Shown in pieces: positions 1 to 11,200 of a stretch of 64,000 nt of DNA. The notes beneath the pieces were generated by a model. The model made no database searches. It was not told where the DNA came from and saw only the letters and a list, made by a program, of their open reading frames with translations. The stretch comes from Anisodus tanguticus (lineage: Eukaryota > Streptophyta > Magnoliopsida > Solanales > Solanaceae). Numbering within the stretch: position 1 is the first letter of the stretch; each line of letters opens with the position of its first letter. Both the position numbers and the translations under genes were made by a program. The stretch is taken from positions 42,359,305-42,423,304 of the forward strand of contig CM067549.1 of assembly GCA_034509755.1 (NCBI GenBank), in the 5' to 3' direction.

Positions 1-59
1 ATACTTCCAGAATCCATAATCAAACTGAGAGGATAAAATTTGTCAAAGAAAATCCGAGT

Positions 60-323
60 AATTCTCAGATCACTAAGATTGAATCGAAGTTTGTATATGG
101 CTTCTGTAAAAAGTCAGGACATCTTATGCCCTACTGCTACAAACTTCAAAACTCTGCACTCAGAATATTGCCTAAAATGTCATCAACAATGTTGCCCAAC
201 ATCACTGACAACATTCAAAGCAACCAGCCTGAAAGCAGAAGGAAGAAAAATGAATGGGTACCCAAACTGAATCTGAAATGTAATGTGTGCATAACTGCTT
301 TGCGTACTAACATTACAGGTTCT
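60..323 (+). pseudogene. gag C-terminal remnant with damaged zinc knuckle (SIRE copia)
   Basis: The frame that runs into the protease contains YGFCKKSGHLMPYCYKL near 94-145. This matches the CX2CX4HX4C knuckle of copia gag except that the first Cys reads Tyr, a change explained by one G-to-A substitution. Downstream is a Lys/Arg-rich stretch, then the protease. It would have bound element RNA in the capsid. No usable start is visible because the gag N-terminus is outside the window. An in-frame TAG follows at 327-329. Confidence 0.6.
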
Positions 324-505
324 TGGTAGTTCGATAGTGGTTGCTCACGTCATATGACAGGTACTAAAAGTGTATTGAAGGAGTATGGAGCATTCAATGG
401 AGGATACGTGACCTTTGGAGGAGGAAGTAAAAGTAAGATAATTGGTAAAGGAACTCTTAATGTTCCAGATGTACCAGCCTTGAAAATGTTCTTTATGTAG
501 AAGGT
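324..505 (+). pseudogene. aspartic protease remnant of SIRE copia
   Basis: The reading frame gives Trp, a TAG stop, then FDSGCSRHMTG. This is the copia protease active-site region, with Asp-Ser-Gly retained. The stop sits where the family has Tyr in the usual W-Y/I-x-D-S-G context. About 60 residues later the frame breaks before the conserved LL-S-I-S-Q-L segment, which resumes in another frame at 506. The enzyme would have processed the Gag-Pol polyprotein. It is non-functional here. Confidence 0.6.
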
Positions 506-1723
506 TTGGTTGCTAATCTTCTTAGCATAAGCCAACTATGTGATGATGATCTCGAGGTGAAATTCAACAAGCTTGGATGCAAGGTTACAGATTCTGCAGA
601 AAAATGTGTCATGTCAGGAACCCGAACTGGAGATAATTGCTATCTAGTCGGAAGACAAGAGGTTTGCAACTCCGCAAAGGTAGGTGACTTGACACTTTGG
701 CATCAAAAGTTGGGACATGTCAACTACGGCACCTTGGAGAAGGTGATCTCATGTGAAGCTATCAGAGGCATTCCCAGACTGGATCCAAAATATAAAACAC
801 TGTGCGAAGATTGTTTGAAAGGAAAGCAGACCCGTGTCTCTCATAATGTTGTCCAACATGACGGACAACATTCAGGTACGTCTCATTGTTTCCAATTATT
901 TCATATGGATCTTATGGGTCCAATCGAGGTAGATAGCCTAGGAGGGATGCGATATTCTTATGTGATAGTAGATGATTTTTCCAGATTCACTTGGATCTAT
1001 TTTTTAAAGGAAAAATCACAAACCTTTGAGATGTTTAGAACACTTTACTCTAGGATTAAGAATCTGTTTTGTTCTTCGATTTTCAGAATTAGATCTGATC
1101 ATGGAAAGAAGTTTGAAAATCAAACCTTTGAAAAATTTTGTGAAAAGAAAGGCATATTCTATGAATTTTCGGCACCAAAAACACCACAACAAAATGGGGT
1201 TGCCGAGAGAATGAACAGAACTTTACAAGAAATGGCTAGAGTTATGTTAAGTTCTAAGCAATTGTCAAAGAGGTTTTGGGCAGAAGCCTTGAACACGGCA
1301 TGTCACATAACTAATAGAATCTATTTAAGGCCAGAGACCAAAATGACACCCTATGAACTGTTAAATGGAAAGAAATCTACATTGCGGTAATTTCATGTCT
1401 TTGGGTGTGTGTGCTATATTCTTAATGACAGGGATCAACTGGCTAAATTTGACTCTAAGAGTGACAAGGGAATATTCGTTGGCTACTCTCAGAATAGCCA
1501 TGCTTACCTAATATACAATCTTCGGACAAAGACCATACAGGAGTCAGTCAATGTTATTTTTGATGACCTGCTGGATATATCTGGTAGATCTTCAGAAAAC
1601 AACATTGTGGTTGCGGTTGAAGAGGAGCAACCCACTGAAGAAACAGATGTTGTCCCAGATGTTGTCCCGACATCAGAAGAAATATCTGAACCTCAAAGAG
1701 AAAAACACAGGGGACGAAGTTGA
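506..1723 (+). pseudogene. integrase (zinc-binding, catalytic core, C-terminal region) of SIRE copia
   Basis: One frame is open over about 400 codons except for a TAA at 1388-1390. It begins inside the protease/integrase linker (LLSISQLCDDD). The zinc-binding module is seen as WHQKLGHVNYGTL followed by CEDCLKGKQ. The DDE core follows: HMDLMGPIEV, RSDHGKKFENQTF and PQQNGVAERMNRT, which supply the two Asp and one Glu. The GKG-like C-terminal segment (FHVFGCVCYIL, KGIFVGYS) lies after the stop. The insert HNVVQHDGQHSG between the zinc module and the core is encoded by a perfect palindrome (845-872) and is not standard for the family. The frame ends at 1723 in the acidic integrase/RT linker. Confidence 0.85.
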
Positions 1724-2810
1724 GGAGGAGTCTGCTCCTGAACTGAATGATCAAGTGAGAAGAGACCCTCCATCGACGATTAGAAGGAACCATCCACCCG
1801 ACCATGTGATAGAGGGAGTTTTTGAGAAGAGGCGTACAAGATGGAAAGAGCCAGTGAATTACCGAGAAATGGTAAGGTATGTGCGCATGTCCACCATATA
1901 TCAATAGGTAAGTCTTTCTTATCTTACATCTACTATTGAACCTAAAAATATTGGGGAAGCATTAAAAGATAATTTTCGGATTCAAGCAATGCAAGAGGAG
2001 CTTGAACAATTTACCCGAAATGAGGTTTGGGACTTGGTACCACGACCCAACAACACAAATGTTATTGGGACCAAGTAGATATTCAAAAACAAATCAGATA
2101 AGTTAGGGAAGATTGTTAGGAACAAATCTCGACTTGTTGCTCAAGGATATACATTAGTAGAAGGTATTGACTATGACGAGACATTCGCTCCTGTGGCTAG
2201 AATTGAGTCAATAATATTGCTTCTTGCTATTGCTTGCTATCTAAAGATTACCTTGCACCAAATAGACGTTAAAGGTGTCTTCCTCAATGGATACTTGGAA
2301 AAAGAAGTATATGTTGAACAACTAAAGGGATTTGAGGATCCTCACCATCCACATCATGTGTACAAGCTCAAGAAAGCTTCGTATGGACTAAAACAAGCAC
2401 CATGGTATGGTCGTTTAACTGGCTTCCTTGTTAGGTTTGGTTTTACCCGTGGAGAAGCTGACAGAACATTATTCATTAAAAGACACGGTGTAGATGTAAT
2501 AATAGCTCAAATCTATGTTGATGATATTGTTTTTAGTTCGACTATAGAATCATTCTTGAAGTCGTTTTTCGAAGCAATGTCGACAACATTTGAGATGAGC
2601 ATGATTGGAGAACTAACATTTTTTTTAGGCTTGCAGATTAAACAAGATGAAGATGGGATCTTTGTATCTCAAAGCAAGTACGCCAAGAATCTTGTTAGGA
2701 GATTTGGTCTGGAAAATGCTAAACACATGAAGACTCCAATGGGCACTAGCAACAGGTATGTAAAGACGATGTTGGACAAGATGTTGACCCAACATTGTAC
2801 CGATATATGA
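1724..2810 (+). pseudogene. reverse transcriptase of SIRE copia, frameshifted
   Basis: The linker continues in a second frame to 1907 (RRTRWKEPVNYREMV). RT proper begins near 1911, with AMQEELEQFTRNEVWDLVPR and a stop inside NVIGTK*IFKNK, then LVAQGY, ETFAPVARIES, QIDVKGVFLNGYLEKEVYVEQ, ASYGLKQAPWYGRL and YVDDIVF. The catalytic YVDD motif is intact. After KTPMGTSNRYVKTM the usual linker is replaced by a palindrome-encoded stretch (MLDKMLTQHCTDI), and the frame ends at 2810. Dead as a protein. Confidence 0.85.
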
Positions 2811-3455
2811 TAGGTAGCCTTTTATACCTTACTGTCAGTCACCCCGATATCATGTTTAGCGTATGTGTTTGTGCCAGGTTCTAAGCCAGTCCCAAGGTAT
2901 CTCATTTTAATGCTGTGAAACGTATCATTCGATATGTTGCCGGTACAAGTGACTTGAGAATTTGGTACTCCAAAGATACTAATCCTAATCTAATAGGATA
3001 TAGTGACTCGAATTGGGCCGGTGATGTAGACGATATGAAAAGCACTAGTGGTAGGTGTTTCTATCTTGGAAATAATCTAGTCTCATAGTACAGTCGTAAA
3101 CAAAATTGTGTATCACTCTCGACTGCCGAATCTGAATATGTGGCAGCCGGAAGTTGTTGTGCTCAACTGATATGGTTACGACATATGCTAGATGACTATG
3201 GCATATCTAATAACTCCATGATTTTGTACTGTGATAATCTGAGTGTTATTAATATTTCCAAAAATCTTGTTCAGCATTCATGTACAAAACACATAGACAT
3301 AAGACATCATTTTTTAAGAGACTTGGTGGAAAAATAGCTAGTTCAAATTGAACATGTTGATACTCTTTTTCAACTGGCTGACATTTTTACCAAACCTTTA
3401 GATCATGAGAGATTTTCTAGCTTGAAAAAATCTCTTGGTCTCTGTTTTCTTTGAA
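2811..3455 (+). pseudogene. RNase H of SIRE copia
   Basis: The sequence continues in a shifted frame with IGSLLYLTVSHPDIMFSVCV, KRIIRYVAGTSDLRIWY, GYSDSNWAGDVDD and STSGRCFYLG, then STAESEYVAAGSCCAQLIW, LYCDNLSVINISKN and TKHIDIRHHFLRD. These are the standard copia RNase H blocks with their Asp, Glu and His residues. At least three stops interrupt it, including TAG at 3335-3337 within the DLVEK block. It ends with ADIFTKPLDHERF. It would have removed the RNA strand during cDNA synthesis. Confidence 0.8.
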
Positions 3456-4144
3456 AATAAGACAGACTAGGTAGATGTTGTCTGAAATGTTGTCCTAACA
3501 TTCTAGGTAACATTTACTAATTAAGTCAATATACAGGATAAGTGTTGTAGTGATGTTGCACTGTTTTTTTTAAAAGATTCAATCATGACTCTAAAAGTAT
3601 CATAAGAAGGCGAAGCCTCTGCTAAAAGATTTGGATGTATATAAAAAGAGCAAAGCTCTAAGATTGGTATCGTTCCTATTCTATAGGAGTACTACGTGCT
3701 TCAAAAAGGTTGAAAATTCCTCAATATTTTTTTTAATCTGTATGTGTTCAACTAAGTTGATTAAGGACAATGGTAAAATGTTACATTAGTCCAGCGATCA
3801 GTCTTATAGGGAATATATACAGAAATATCATCTGCCAAATCAGAAAATCCTTGGAGTCTCATAATGCTTGTTTAACCTTGAAATGTTGCCAACATCGTTA
3901 ACAACATCGTGTTCCAGTACATTGATCAATCTGGTTTATCTTATTTTATTCTTGTTTTTGGTATTTAACACATCTCTGTCTTTAACGAAAAATCCAAAAT
4001 TTTAGAGGACCGTTTTTATTTAAATTTTAAATGATGTTATGTGCTGTGTAAATCCTTTATTTTAGGTGTGTACAGAGTTCTTATTCTTCTATACAATCTA
4101 AATTTAAGGAAAAGAAGTTTGAGTGTAAGTATATTTTTGCCATA
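3456..4144 (+). other. Non-coding spacer between pol and the 3' reading frames of the SIRE element
   Basis: I see no convincing coding potential here. It holds several copies of the ATGTTG/CAACAT motif (about 3472-3515 and 3882-3908), and an AT-rich stretch leads to the first Met of the next reading frame at 4145. A spacer of this kind between RNase H and an extra 3' gene is usual in Sireviruses. Confidence 0.5.
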
Positions 4145-4942
4145 ATGAAACCTCCCATTTTTGTCTTGGAATTGTCACATCAACCAATTTATCAAATCAT
4201 GGCAGCCCAAACACCACCGTCAGTTTTCAAAACTCAAAGCTTCTCAAACACGCCCAATTCTTCAAAACCCTCTCCCATGTGCATTTCCCCAAAATTCACA
4301 AACACAAAAAATTATTCCCCAATGTCGACTAGTCCAGCAAATAGCAACAAGGTTTACAAGCATTATACTTCCATTAATGACTTAAAACCGATCGAGGAGG
4401 ACTGCACACAGGCTATGATCCTGCTTGGTTCAGACAAGACATTACAGGTGAGCTACCCAGGCGATAATAAAAACCCAATCGATGTTGATGCAACATTTGA
4501 TTTCTCAAACCTTGCCCCAAGACAGTCAAAATCGACATTTCCGACGTAAAAGTCAAAAAGGGTTTTTGAAAACCAATTCGGTGACAACCAGTTTGCCAAA
4601 AGATCCAGGGAAGAGTCGACTTTCCCTGTTAATACTACCACTAGTAGCGACACTGACACCAATTTCAGTGTGCCCAGTTATTCCAGAACTCCATCAACTT
4701 CCACTCCACAAGCAGGAACTGAGAAGGAAAAAGAAGAAGAAGAGATATGTGATAACATACCTCTACGGAACTTCATTCCTAAAGGGTCCACAGAACATAC
4801 TGGAATTTTGATAAAAATATTGCCTCGACATCAAAGACAACAGACGAGAAAATGGACCCAGACTATGTTGCCCCAACTTTCGAGGCAACACCTACAGCCA
4901 CCTCATCCGAATAAGAAAACACAGAATCTGAACAGATTCTGA
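4145..4942 (+). pseudogene. Low-complexity N-terminal part of the SIRE 3' reading frame, function unknown
   Basis: Frame 4145-4549 encodes a Ser/Thr/Pro/Asn-rich, disordered-looking protein (MAAQTPPSVF begins a second Met at 4199). After the stop at 4549 the adjacent frame continues as KSKRVFENQFG and a Ser/Thr-rich then Glu-rich stretch, so a frameshift near 4545 has probably split one gene. It has no recognisable catalytic motif. Its position, directly 5' of the plant-transposon-domain frame at 5031, suggests both were once one long env-position protein of the element. I cannot assign a function. Confidence 0.5.
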
Positions 4943-5030
4943 GGTAATTCCCTACTCTTCCATGTTTCAAATGAAATCATGCTCCATTAACTAGAATTGG
5001 TTTAAAAATAGAGGAGTTAGAGGGGAGAAC

Positions 5031-6147
5031 GTGATTGACCCAACTTCATTCTCCAAAAATAGTTTAGTTGATTTCTTAAGTAGTCAAAAGATCTTAAGCT
5101 CTATATCTGGTAAGAATCCTTATTATGAGAAGGTGATTAGGGTGTTCTATGCTAATCTGACGCTTGCTGTTAGGGACACAACCTCAAAGAAATTTGGGAG
5201 AGTGTACCTATACAACAAAGTATACAATTTTACACCTAATATCATCAACTCCACTCTTGGGATAACTGTTAGTGAAAGAGAACCTCAACCAAACCCCACT
5301 ATGGAGAAACTCAATTCGATGATCAAGTACCTTACGGGGAATTTGATCACTATTTGGGCTCCTCGCAGTCCTGTGTCAAAACTCACTGCCTTGTTTGCCA
5401 CTTTGCACAAACTTGCTATATACAACTGGCTACCCTCCCTCAAAGAGACAGTAGTGACCCTTGATCAAGCATCACTGCTTTTCAAGATTGGAAGGAATCG
5501 GAAAGTTGACTTAGGAACCCTCATATTCAACCATGCTGCCAACTTGGCAGAAAGACAAAGCAACTCTGCCCTTCCATACCCCTCCTTGATTTTCCCTTCC
5601 ATACCCCTCCTTGATTTTTCAAATTCTGCTCAACCAAGGTTTTAAGACTCCAAAAGGAGAAAAGCTGAGTCCAGCCTTAGAGGTTTACTCAGTACAGCGA
5701 GCAGTTATGAACAACAGGGACAGGGTTATTGACCTGCCCTATAAGAAATATGAATGGGACACTGACACATCAAAGGATGTTGCCGACATTCCTGGCAACA
5801 TTGGTCAAGGAAAGGTCCCAATGTCCAAAGACTGGCTTCGACAGCACATTGCTAAACTTGACAGGCAAATTCAAGACCTAGTGCGAGCCAGGAACTATTA
5901 TGTGGGCCTACTTTATTCACAAAAAAGGGGAGAGGGTGATGCTGATGATGTTGTTGCTGGAAGCAGACAGACAGCGGGAGCTGCTGATGATGTTGCAGCT
6001 GGAAGCAGACAGACAGGGGGAGCTCCAACTGATGAGGATGCAGGCCATGATACTGCTGATGATGTTGCTGCTGGAAGTAGACAGACAGGAGGAGCTGCTA
6101 CTGATGAGGATGCCGGCCATGATGTAGGGGTAGAGGATTTGAGATGA
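5031..6147 (+). pseudogene. SIRE 3' reading frame with putative plant transposon domain and C-terminal Ala/Asp repeats
   Basis: Residues about 25-100 of the 5031 frame (YYEKVIRVFYANLTLAV, then VYLYNKVYNFTPNIINSTLG) resemble the putative-plant-transposon-protein family (Pfam PF20167). That family is found next to plant retroelements and has no proven activity. The frame stops at 5645 only because a 25-bp tandem duplication (5569-5593 and 5594-5618) shifts it; the frame open at 5611-6147 is the true continuation (QGFKTPKGEKLSPALEVYSV). The C-terminus holds three degenerate repeats of the type ADDVAAGSRQTGGA with DEDAGHD spacers. It ends at TGA 6145-6147. Confidence 0.7.
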
Positions 6148-6672
6148 TGATTGCTGACTACTTCTGATGCTATGGAGATGAAGATGGTGCAGCACAGAGT
6201 GATCGATCACAGAAAGTGGCTGGAAGCTACTGTGACTCGATTACTCTAGTCAATGATGATCATGCTGATGGAATAGAGTGTTGATTCAATGATGGATGGA
6301 GTGCTGATAATCTCTGTTTATTTGAATATTGGATATACTGACATTTGGAATATTTTTTTTGTAATATTTTACTTTGGGATATTTGTTCTGTTCTTGCAGA
6401 CATTGTGACTGCTTTCTAAAGCTGTTTATATATGTTTGCCTTATGTGGATTATTATGAATGGTTACTGTAGACTGATTACGCATTTGCTGTAAGTAAGTC
6501 ACGACTAACAGAACATAACTCCTATTTAATCAAATCATCAATACAACACTGCTTGGAATTTAATACTGCAGGTTAAGGGGGAGCATAACACTGATTCTTG
6601 GAATGTAAGGACTACATCGGAAATCAGTATCCTAGTCATTTTCGCTTCGTATGGAGTTTTGTGAAGAAAGGC
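6148..6672 (+). other. Non-coding 3' region of the SIRE element
   Basis: No coding frame of note. It includes TG/GAT-rich sequence, T-rich runs and gggggagcataac at about 6579, an early purine-rich block resembling the polypurine tract. I see no other element inserted. Confidence 0.45.
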
Positions 6673-6685
6673 AAAAAGGGGGAGA
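6673..6685 (+). other. Polypurine tract of the SIRE element
   Basis: A run of purines (aaaaagggggaga) lies one base before the TGTTG that opens the 3' LTR. This is where plus-strand DNA synthesis is primed in LTR retrotransposons, and it fixes the LTR start. Confidence 0.8.
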
Positions 6686-6686
6686 T

Positions 6687-7541
6687 TGTTGATGTTGGAT
6701 GGATGTTGTGACAACATCTGTAAATACTCAGGACAATATCTTAGGAAAATAAGAATGTTGCCTGCGATGTTGTGACAACATTCCAGACAACATCTCTGTA
6801 ACGATTTTGCCTATTCTTCCAGCCAAAATATGTTGTGTACTGTGAGTAAAAAATGACCTAGACAAGCTTACAATGATGCTGTGTTTAAAACGTGGTAAAA
6901 GAAACAGTCAAAACTTGGAGAGGAAGCAGCGTGAAGATCAACTCCAGAACGTTGAGCTTTTTAAAGAGCAAGAATCGGTCCAAGCTGAATCCTTCTTTTA
7001 CTCAACCTTCGCAACCAATCAGTGAGGATTTCAAGGGAAGTTCCACACTATAAATAGAGGGGAGCTTCAGAGTATCGATATCCAGAATTAAACGAAAAGA
7101 ATTAACAAGAGAGCTCTCGCATATTTACCTTAGAAACTGGATCAACACACATAGCCTAAAGTAGTATAACAACATCTAGTCTCACATTACTATTGCTGTC
7201 CGGATTCTAGATAAAGCTTATATTTCAAGAAATTGTAATGAAGATGTTGTATTTGTCTTTTTAGATCTTTTAACTTTAGGCTGAAGTCATCTGCGACTTC
7301 ACTTTTGTTTGTAATTTCTTTTTCGCATTTATTGTTCAATCTTGTAAAAAGAAATTCATTTGTAATTATATACAATTTATACAATTCTTTGGTCATTGAC
7401 CATCAAGGGATATATTAATATATACCCTTGAAAATATAAATCTTGTGTCTCTTTACTTTTCCGATGCATTTACTCTATAAAGTTTTATAATTGTTTTATT
7501 ACAATGTTGCCTCAGATGTTGACACAATATTGAAGGCAACA
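6687..7541 (+). repeat. 3' LTR of the SIRE copia element
   Basis: It opens TGTTG after the polypurine tract and, on my preferred reading, closes CAACA at 7541 (855 bp). A TATA box (TATAAATA, 7049-7056) sits where an LTR promoter is expected, with a leader of about 490 bp after it. The U3 part contains two near-perfect palindromes, at 6702-6718 and 6767-6781. Because the 5' LTR is outside the window, neither the end nor the TSD can be confirmed. ACA at 7503 is the alternative end. Confidence 0.65.
7049..7056 (+). promoter_or_regulatory. TATA box of the SIRE LTR
   Basis: TATAAATA followed by GAGGGGAGCTTCAG, as in many plant LTR promoters. Transcripts would start about 30 bp downstream and read rightwards out of the element. 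Confidence 0.6.
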
Positions 7542-8236
7542 TCCAGAAATTGGTTTAATTGTTCTAGCTGTTACGGTTTTATTCTTACATATTCTTGCTT
7601 ATCCGTAGCCTCGGACGCAACATGTTTTCTCTCCGACGGTGTCTCGCTGGAACACCACCCATACGACTCGATCGATTGAAAATAAATTTTTGTGTGATTA
7701 GATTGTTGAGCTCGTTCTGATTTTTGGATGTTGGTGTATGCGTGATATGAGCTAAAACTTGAAGAGCCAGCTATTCCGCCATTAAAGGTTACTTCGTCAA
7801 CTTGGGTTCGATTTTTAAATCGACTACCTGTTGGTTAATCAATCTACTGAAAATGAAAAACAAGGGGTGTTTTCTGGATTGAAATCGTGAGTAGCACACT
7901 ATTGGAGAGCATAACAACGTGAAGAAAAAAAGTTAAACTCTATTGAAGGAGTTCCGAAGCTCATTCATGACCCGAATTTCTCACAAATCTTAGCAGATCT
8001 CTGAAGTCTCCGCCTGGTGTTGTCGTTTGGAGCTTAAAATCGTGAATCTAACACTGATTTCGTAGCGATCTCATGCTTGCTGATTTTTTAATCTTCATCG
8101 ACAACTTCGCCGGAGGAGCTTCATCGCCGATGGCTTGAGGGGTTTAATTGGTGGGTAATGGGTCGGGTTTCATTTGGAGCGGGTAAACTTAATTCAGACA
8201 TATGATACTATGAACAATAACGGAAACACCTTATTA
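7542..8236. other. Unclassified spacer between SIRE LTR and hAT element
   Basis: I see no open frame with recognisable similarity. The sequence has moderately GC-rich patches (a gccggaggag block near 8110). It looks like unrelated host DNA or an old, unrecognised element. Confidence 0.3.
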
Positions 8237-8244
8237 ATTAATAC
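8237..8244. repeat. Left 8-bp target-site duplication of the hAT element (attaatac)
   Basis: attaatac immediately precedes TAAGGGTGTCC. The identical octamer follows the other end at 11666-11673. Eight bp is the TSD length of the hAT superfamily. Confidence 0.9.
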
Positions 8245-11200
8245 TAAGGGTGTCCAACAGGGCGGGTCCCGACGGGACTGGAGATGGTCGGGACTCGGGT
8301 TCCGGCAGGACGGTGGGAGGTCCCGTCCCGTCCCACATCCCGTCGGAATGGGGTCGGGTTGGGGCGGGTAGGGACTCGGGTTTTTCTTTTTTGCCACTTA
8401 ATTTAAAAAATAATATATAGTTATATACAAACACTCCAATAATTGAACAAGATAGTGATAAAAATATCTCAAGGTTATTTTTGTGTCTCTTATATTATTT
8501 AATAGAAATATGACATAGTAATACAATTTCAAAATTACAACTTTGTGGTGTTGTTCAAAAGTTGCAAATGACATAGTAAAATACTAAAATTGTAATTAAA
8601 AAAATTACATATTCAACCATACTCTTTCGAATTTTCTCACAATGTCTTGAGGATCTTCTGTTGGAATTGGAATTTGTTTGTCAAATTCTTCAACGTCGCT
8701 TCATGCTCCCTCGGACAAGATTTCGTTGTAGTTGTAGTCTTCTTCTTCGTTGGTCTCCGATTGGCCGCACCTCCTATGCTCCGCACGAATCCAATCTCTG
8801 AATAGAACTGCAATCTCTAATGTGTCTCCCGCCAATGAATGTCTGTGCTCTCTAATTTGAAATCTTCTCGCGGAAAAGGCCCTTTCAGATGTTGTTGATG
8901 ACGTTTGAATGTTTAGCACATCTCGGGCCATCTTTGTTAGCGCCGGAAATATATTCTCATTCTCCCTCCAGTATTTCAACAAGTCTTCTTGTCCTTCAGC
9001 ATTGACAATTGATTCGTATGGTACAATACCCTACAAAACATAAACATCAAATTCGCTAACTTGTGAAGAAGTTGAACCACTACACATTTTATTTTTAAGG
9101 CCTTGAATACTAGCAGCAGAAACTGCATATTTTTTATAAGGTTGCAACGAAGTAGTAGAAGATGGTACAAAAACCGGTTGATTATTTGCATTTTGTTGTT
9201 GATAATACGTATATTTTTTTTTTGCATTCGGTGTGTATGCTAGACGTAATTGTTTCTTTAGTTGGTGTGTTAGTTGATTCTGCAGTTAGGTCTGTTGGAA
9301 GTACATCTACACAATCATAAATCGTTTCTACAAGTGTTTTACAATCGTCTATTTTAATAGTTGAATTTAATACAACACCAACAATATAAATAGTGGGGAT
9401 AGGAAAAAAAAATTTAAAACATTTTTTCAATAGCTGCCTTATAAGTTGGTTTTTGCATATATTCATTAAGTAACAAAAATATTAGAGTTATATAAATAAC
9501 ATATTTGAAATAGTATGATAATAAATACCGGAAAATTCTTTAGTAGCTTGATAAAATTTATCTAAAAATCCATGAAGTTCTAAAATTTTATCCCAGTCAC
9601 TATCTACAAGCATATCCCTTGGATTTTTATTATGAGCATTAAATAATAAAGTAATAGGTTGTCTATAATCGTAAGCAACAATTAGTTGCTTATACAGAGA
9701 ATTCCAACTAGTCTAAACTTCTTCTGAAATTTTTCTATATGATAATCCACAATCATGACCTAATTTTTTATACTCTTTGCGTCTTTGTATTTTTTACCTT
9801 TAAAAATAAAATTTATAGCAAATTGTATTTTATCAATAATGTTTTAGGCCATCCTTTACAACTAAGTTATAAATATGACACACACATTTTATATGAAAAT
9901 GATCAGGAAAAAATAGAGTTAATCTAAGTTTTAAAAGTCTTATAGCATAATCATTAGAAGAAGCATTATCTAATGTAATAATCATAATTTTGTCATTTAT
10001 TCCATAGTATTCATAAATTTCATTAATATTATCTGCTATAAAACTACCAGTGTGTCTATCATCTATATATCTATATGCTACAATACGTTTTTGCATAGAC
10101 CAATTTTGATATATCCAATGACATGTTACCGTTAAATAATCATTACCGTTAGTACTACGGTCTATGTCAGAAGTGATAGCCATTTTTTCATTAAAATGAT
10201 ATAGTGCATAACGTAAATACTATTGATATTCACTTGCAAATTTAAAAACATCATTTTAAACAGTTGATCTAGGAAAACCATTAAAAGCAATATTATATGT
10301 TTCCCGAATGTAATGAATAAAATCAGGAGAGAAAAGAAATGAAAAAGGCAAACCCTCTACCGCTATTAATTTTGCCATATTTTCCCTATCTTTGTTTTTA
10401 TCATATTTAGGACCAAAAATTTCTCCCTTCGTCGGGTTAATTTGACCCTGTACTAGGTCGGGGACACTATGGGAACCTTGTCCCGACTCAGATGACATTG
10501 GAACACCCGATTTTTTAGTCAGGTATTGATTTCACCTAGATGTGTGCTCGCCTTGTACATGTCTCGGTAAACCTCCCGTCCCACCTTGACCTTTTTCGGT
10601 TTTAAATTTATAAACATTTTTACAAATTTTACATCTAGCTAGTTGATTCTCTTCGTCCCTATCAAAAAAATGTCATGCATCTGATTTTAATTTTTGTTTT
10701 GTGGGGCCTCAATTCATACTATGGGGAATATGAGGCATTCCAGTTTCAGTTTCAGGCTGAGACTCAGTCTGAGCCCGAGGTTGATGTGCACTAGTGGGTG
10801 TGCTATATTATCGTCTAAATTAAATTCTGATCCATCTACTAGTATATCATTAAAAAAAATATTTTCATCAATATTACTGAAATCAATCAAATCATTGGGA
10901 CTAGGAATAGGATTGCTAGAAGTATCCTTACCCTTATTACCCATACTAGAAGAACCACCCTTACCCTTACCCGTAATCAAACATTTAAATCCTTCCATTT
11001 TAATTATACAGGTAAATAATTAAATAAAAGAAATTAAGTGTGATAATTAAAATTAAGTAACAATAATAATTTAAAGAAGGAATGAAGGTACCAACCGCCA
11101 ACGTAACGTCGACGTGTAATCGAGGTTGAAAATTAAAACTTTGCTCGATGGATGATCCTCAAACTAGTTGTCAACTTCACTCTGAATTTTTTAACCTTGA

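Larger units (their letters stand above)
1..7541 (+). mobile_element. Ty1/copia retrotransposon, SIRE (Sirevirus) lineage, 5'-truncated by window edge
   Basis: The order of parts is gag zinc knuckle, protease, integrase, reverse transcriptase, RNase H, a long 3' region with an extra reading frame, a polypurine tract and one LTR. Integrase before RT places it in Ty1/copia. The extra 3' reading frame and the aaaaaggggga tract directly before the LTR are typical of Sireviruses. The 5' LTR, primer site and most of gag lie to the left of the window. Pol is broken by several stops and frameshifts, so this copy is not autonomous. The motif ATGTTG...CAACAT recurs throughout, in coding and non-coding parts (see findings). 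The right end is uncertain: CAACA at 7541 pairs with the TGTTG at 6687, but ACA at 7503 is an alternative. Confidence 0.85.

Noticed and set aside
8174..8434. Gly/Arg/Pro-rich open frames on both strands
   Set aside because: GC-rich subterminal repeats of the hAT element lack stops by composition only.
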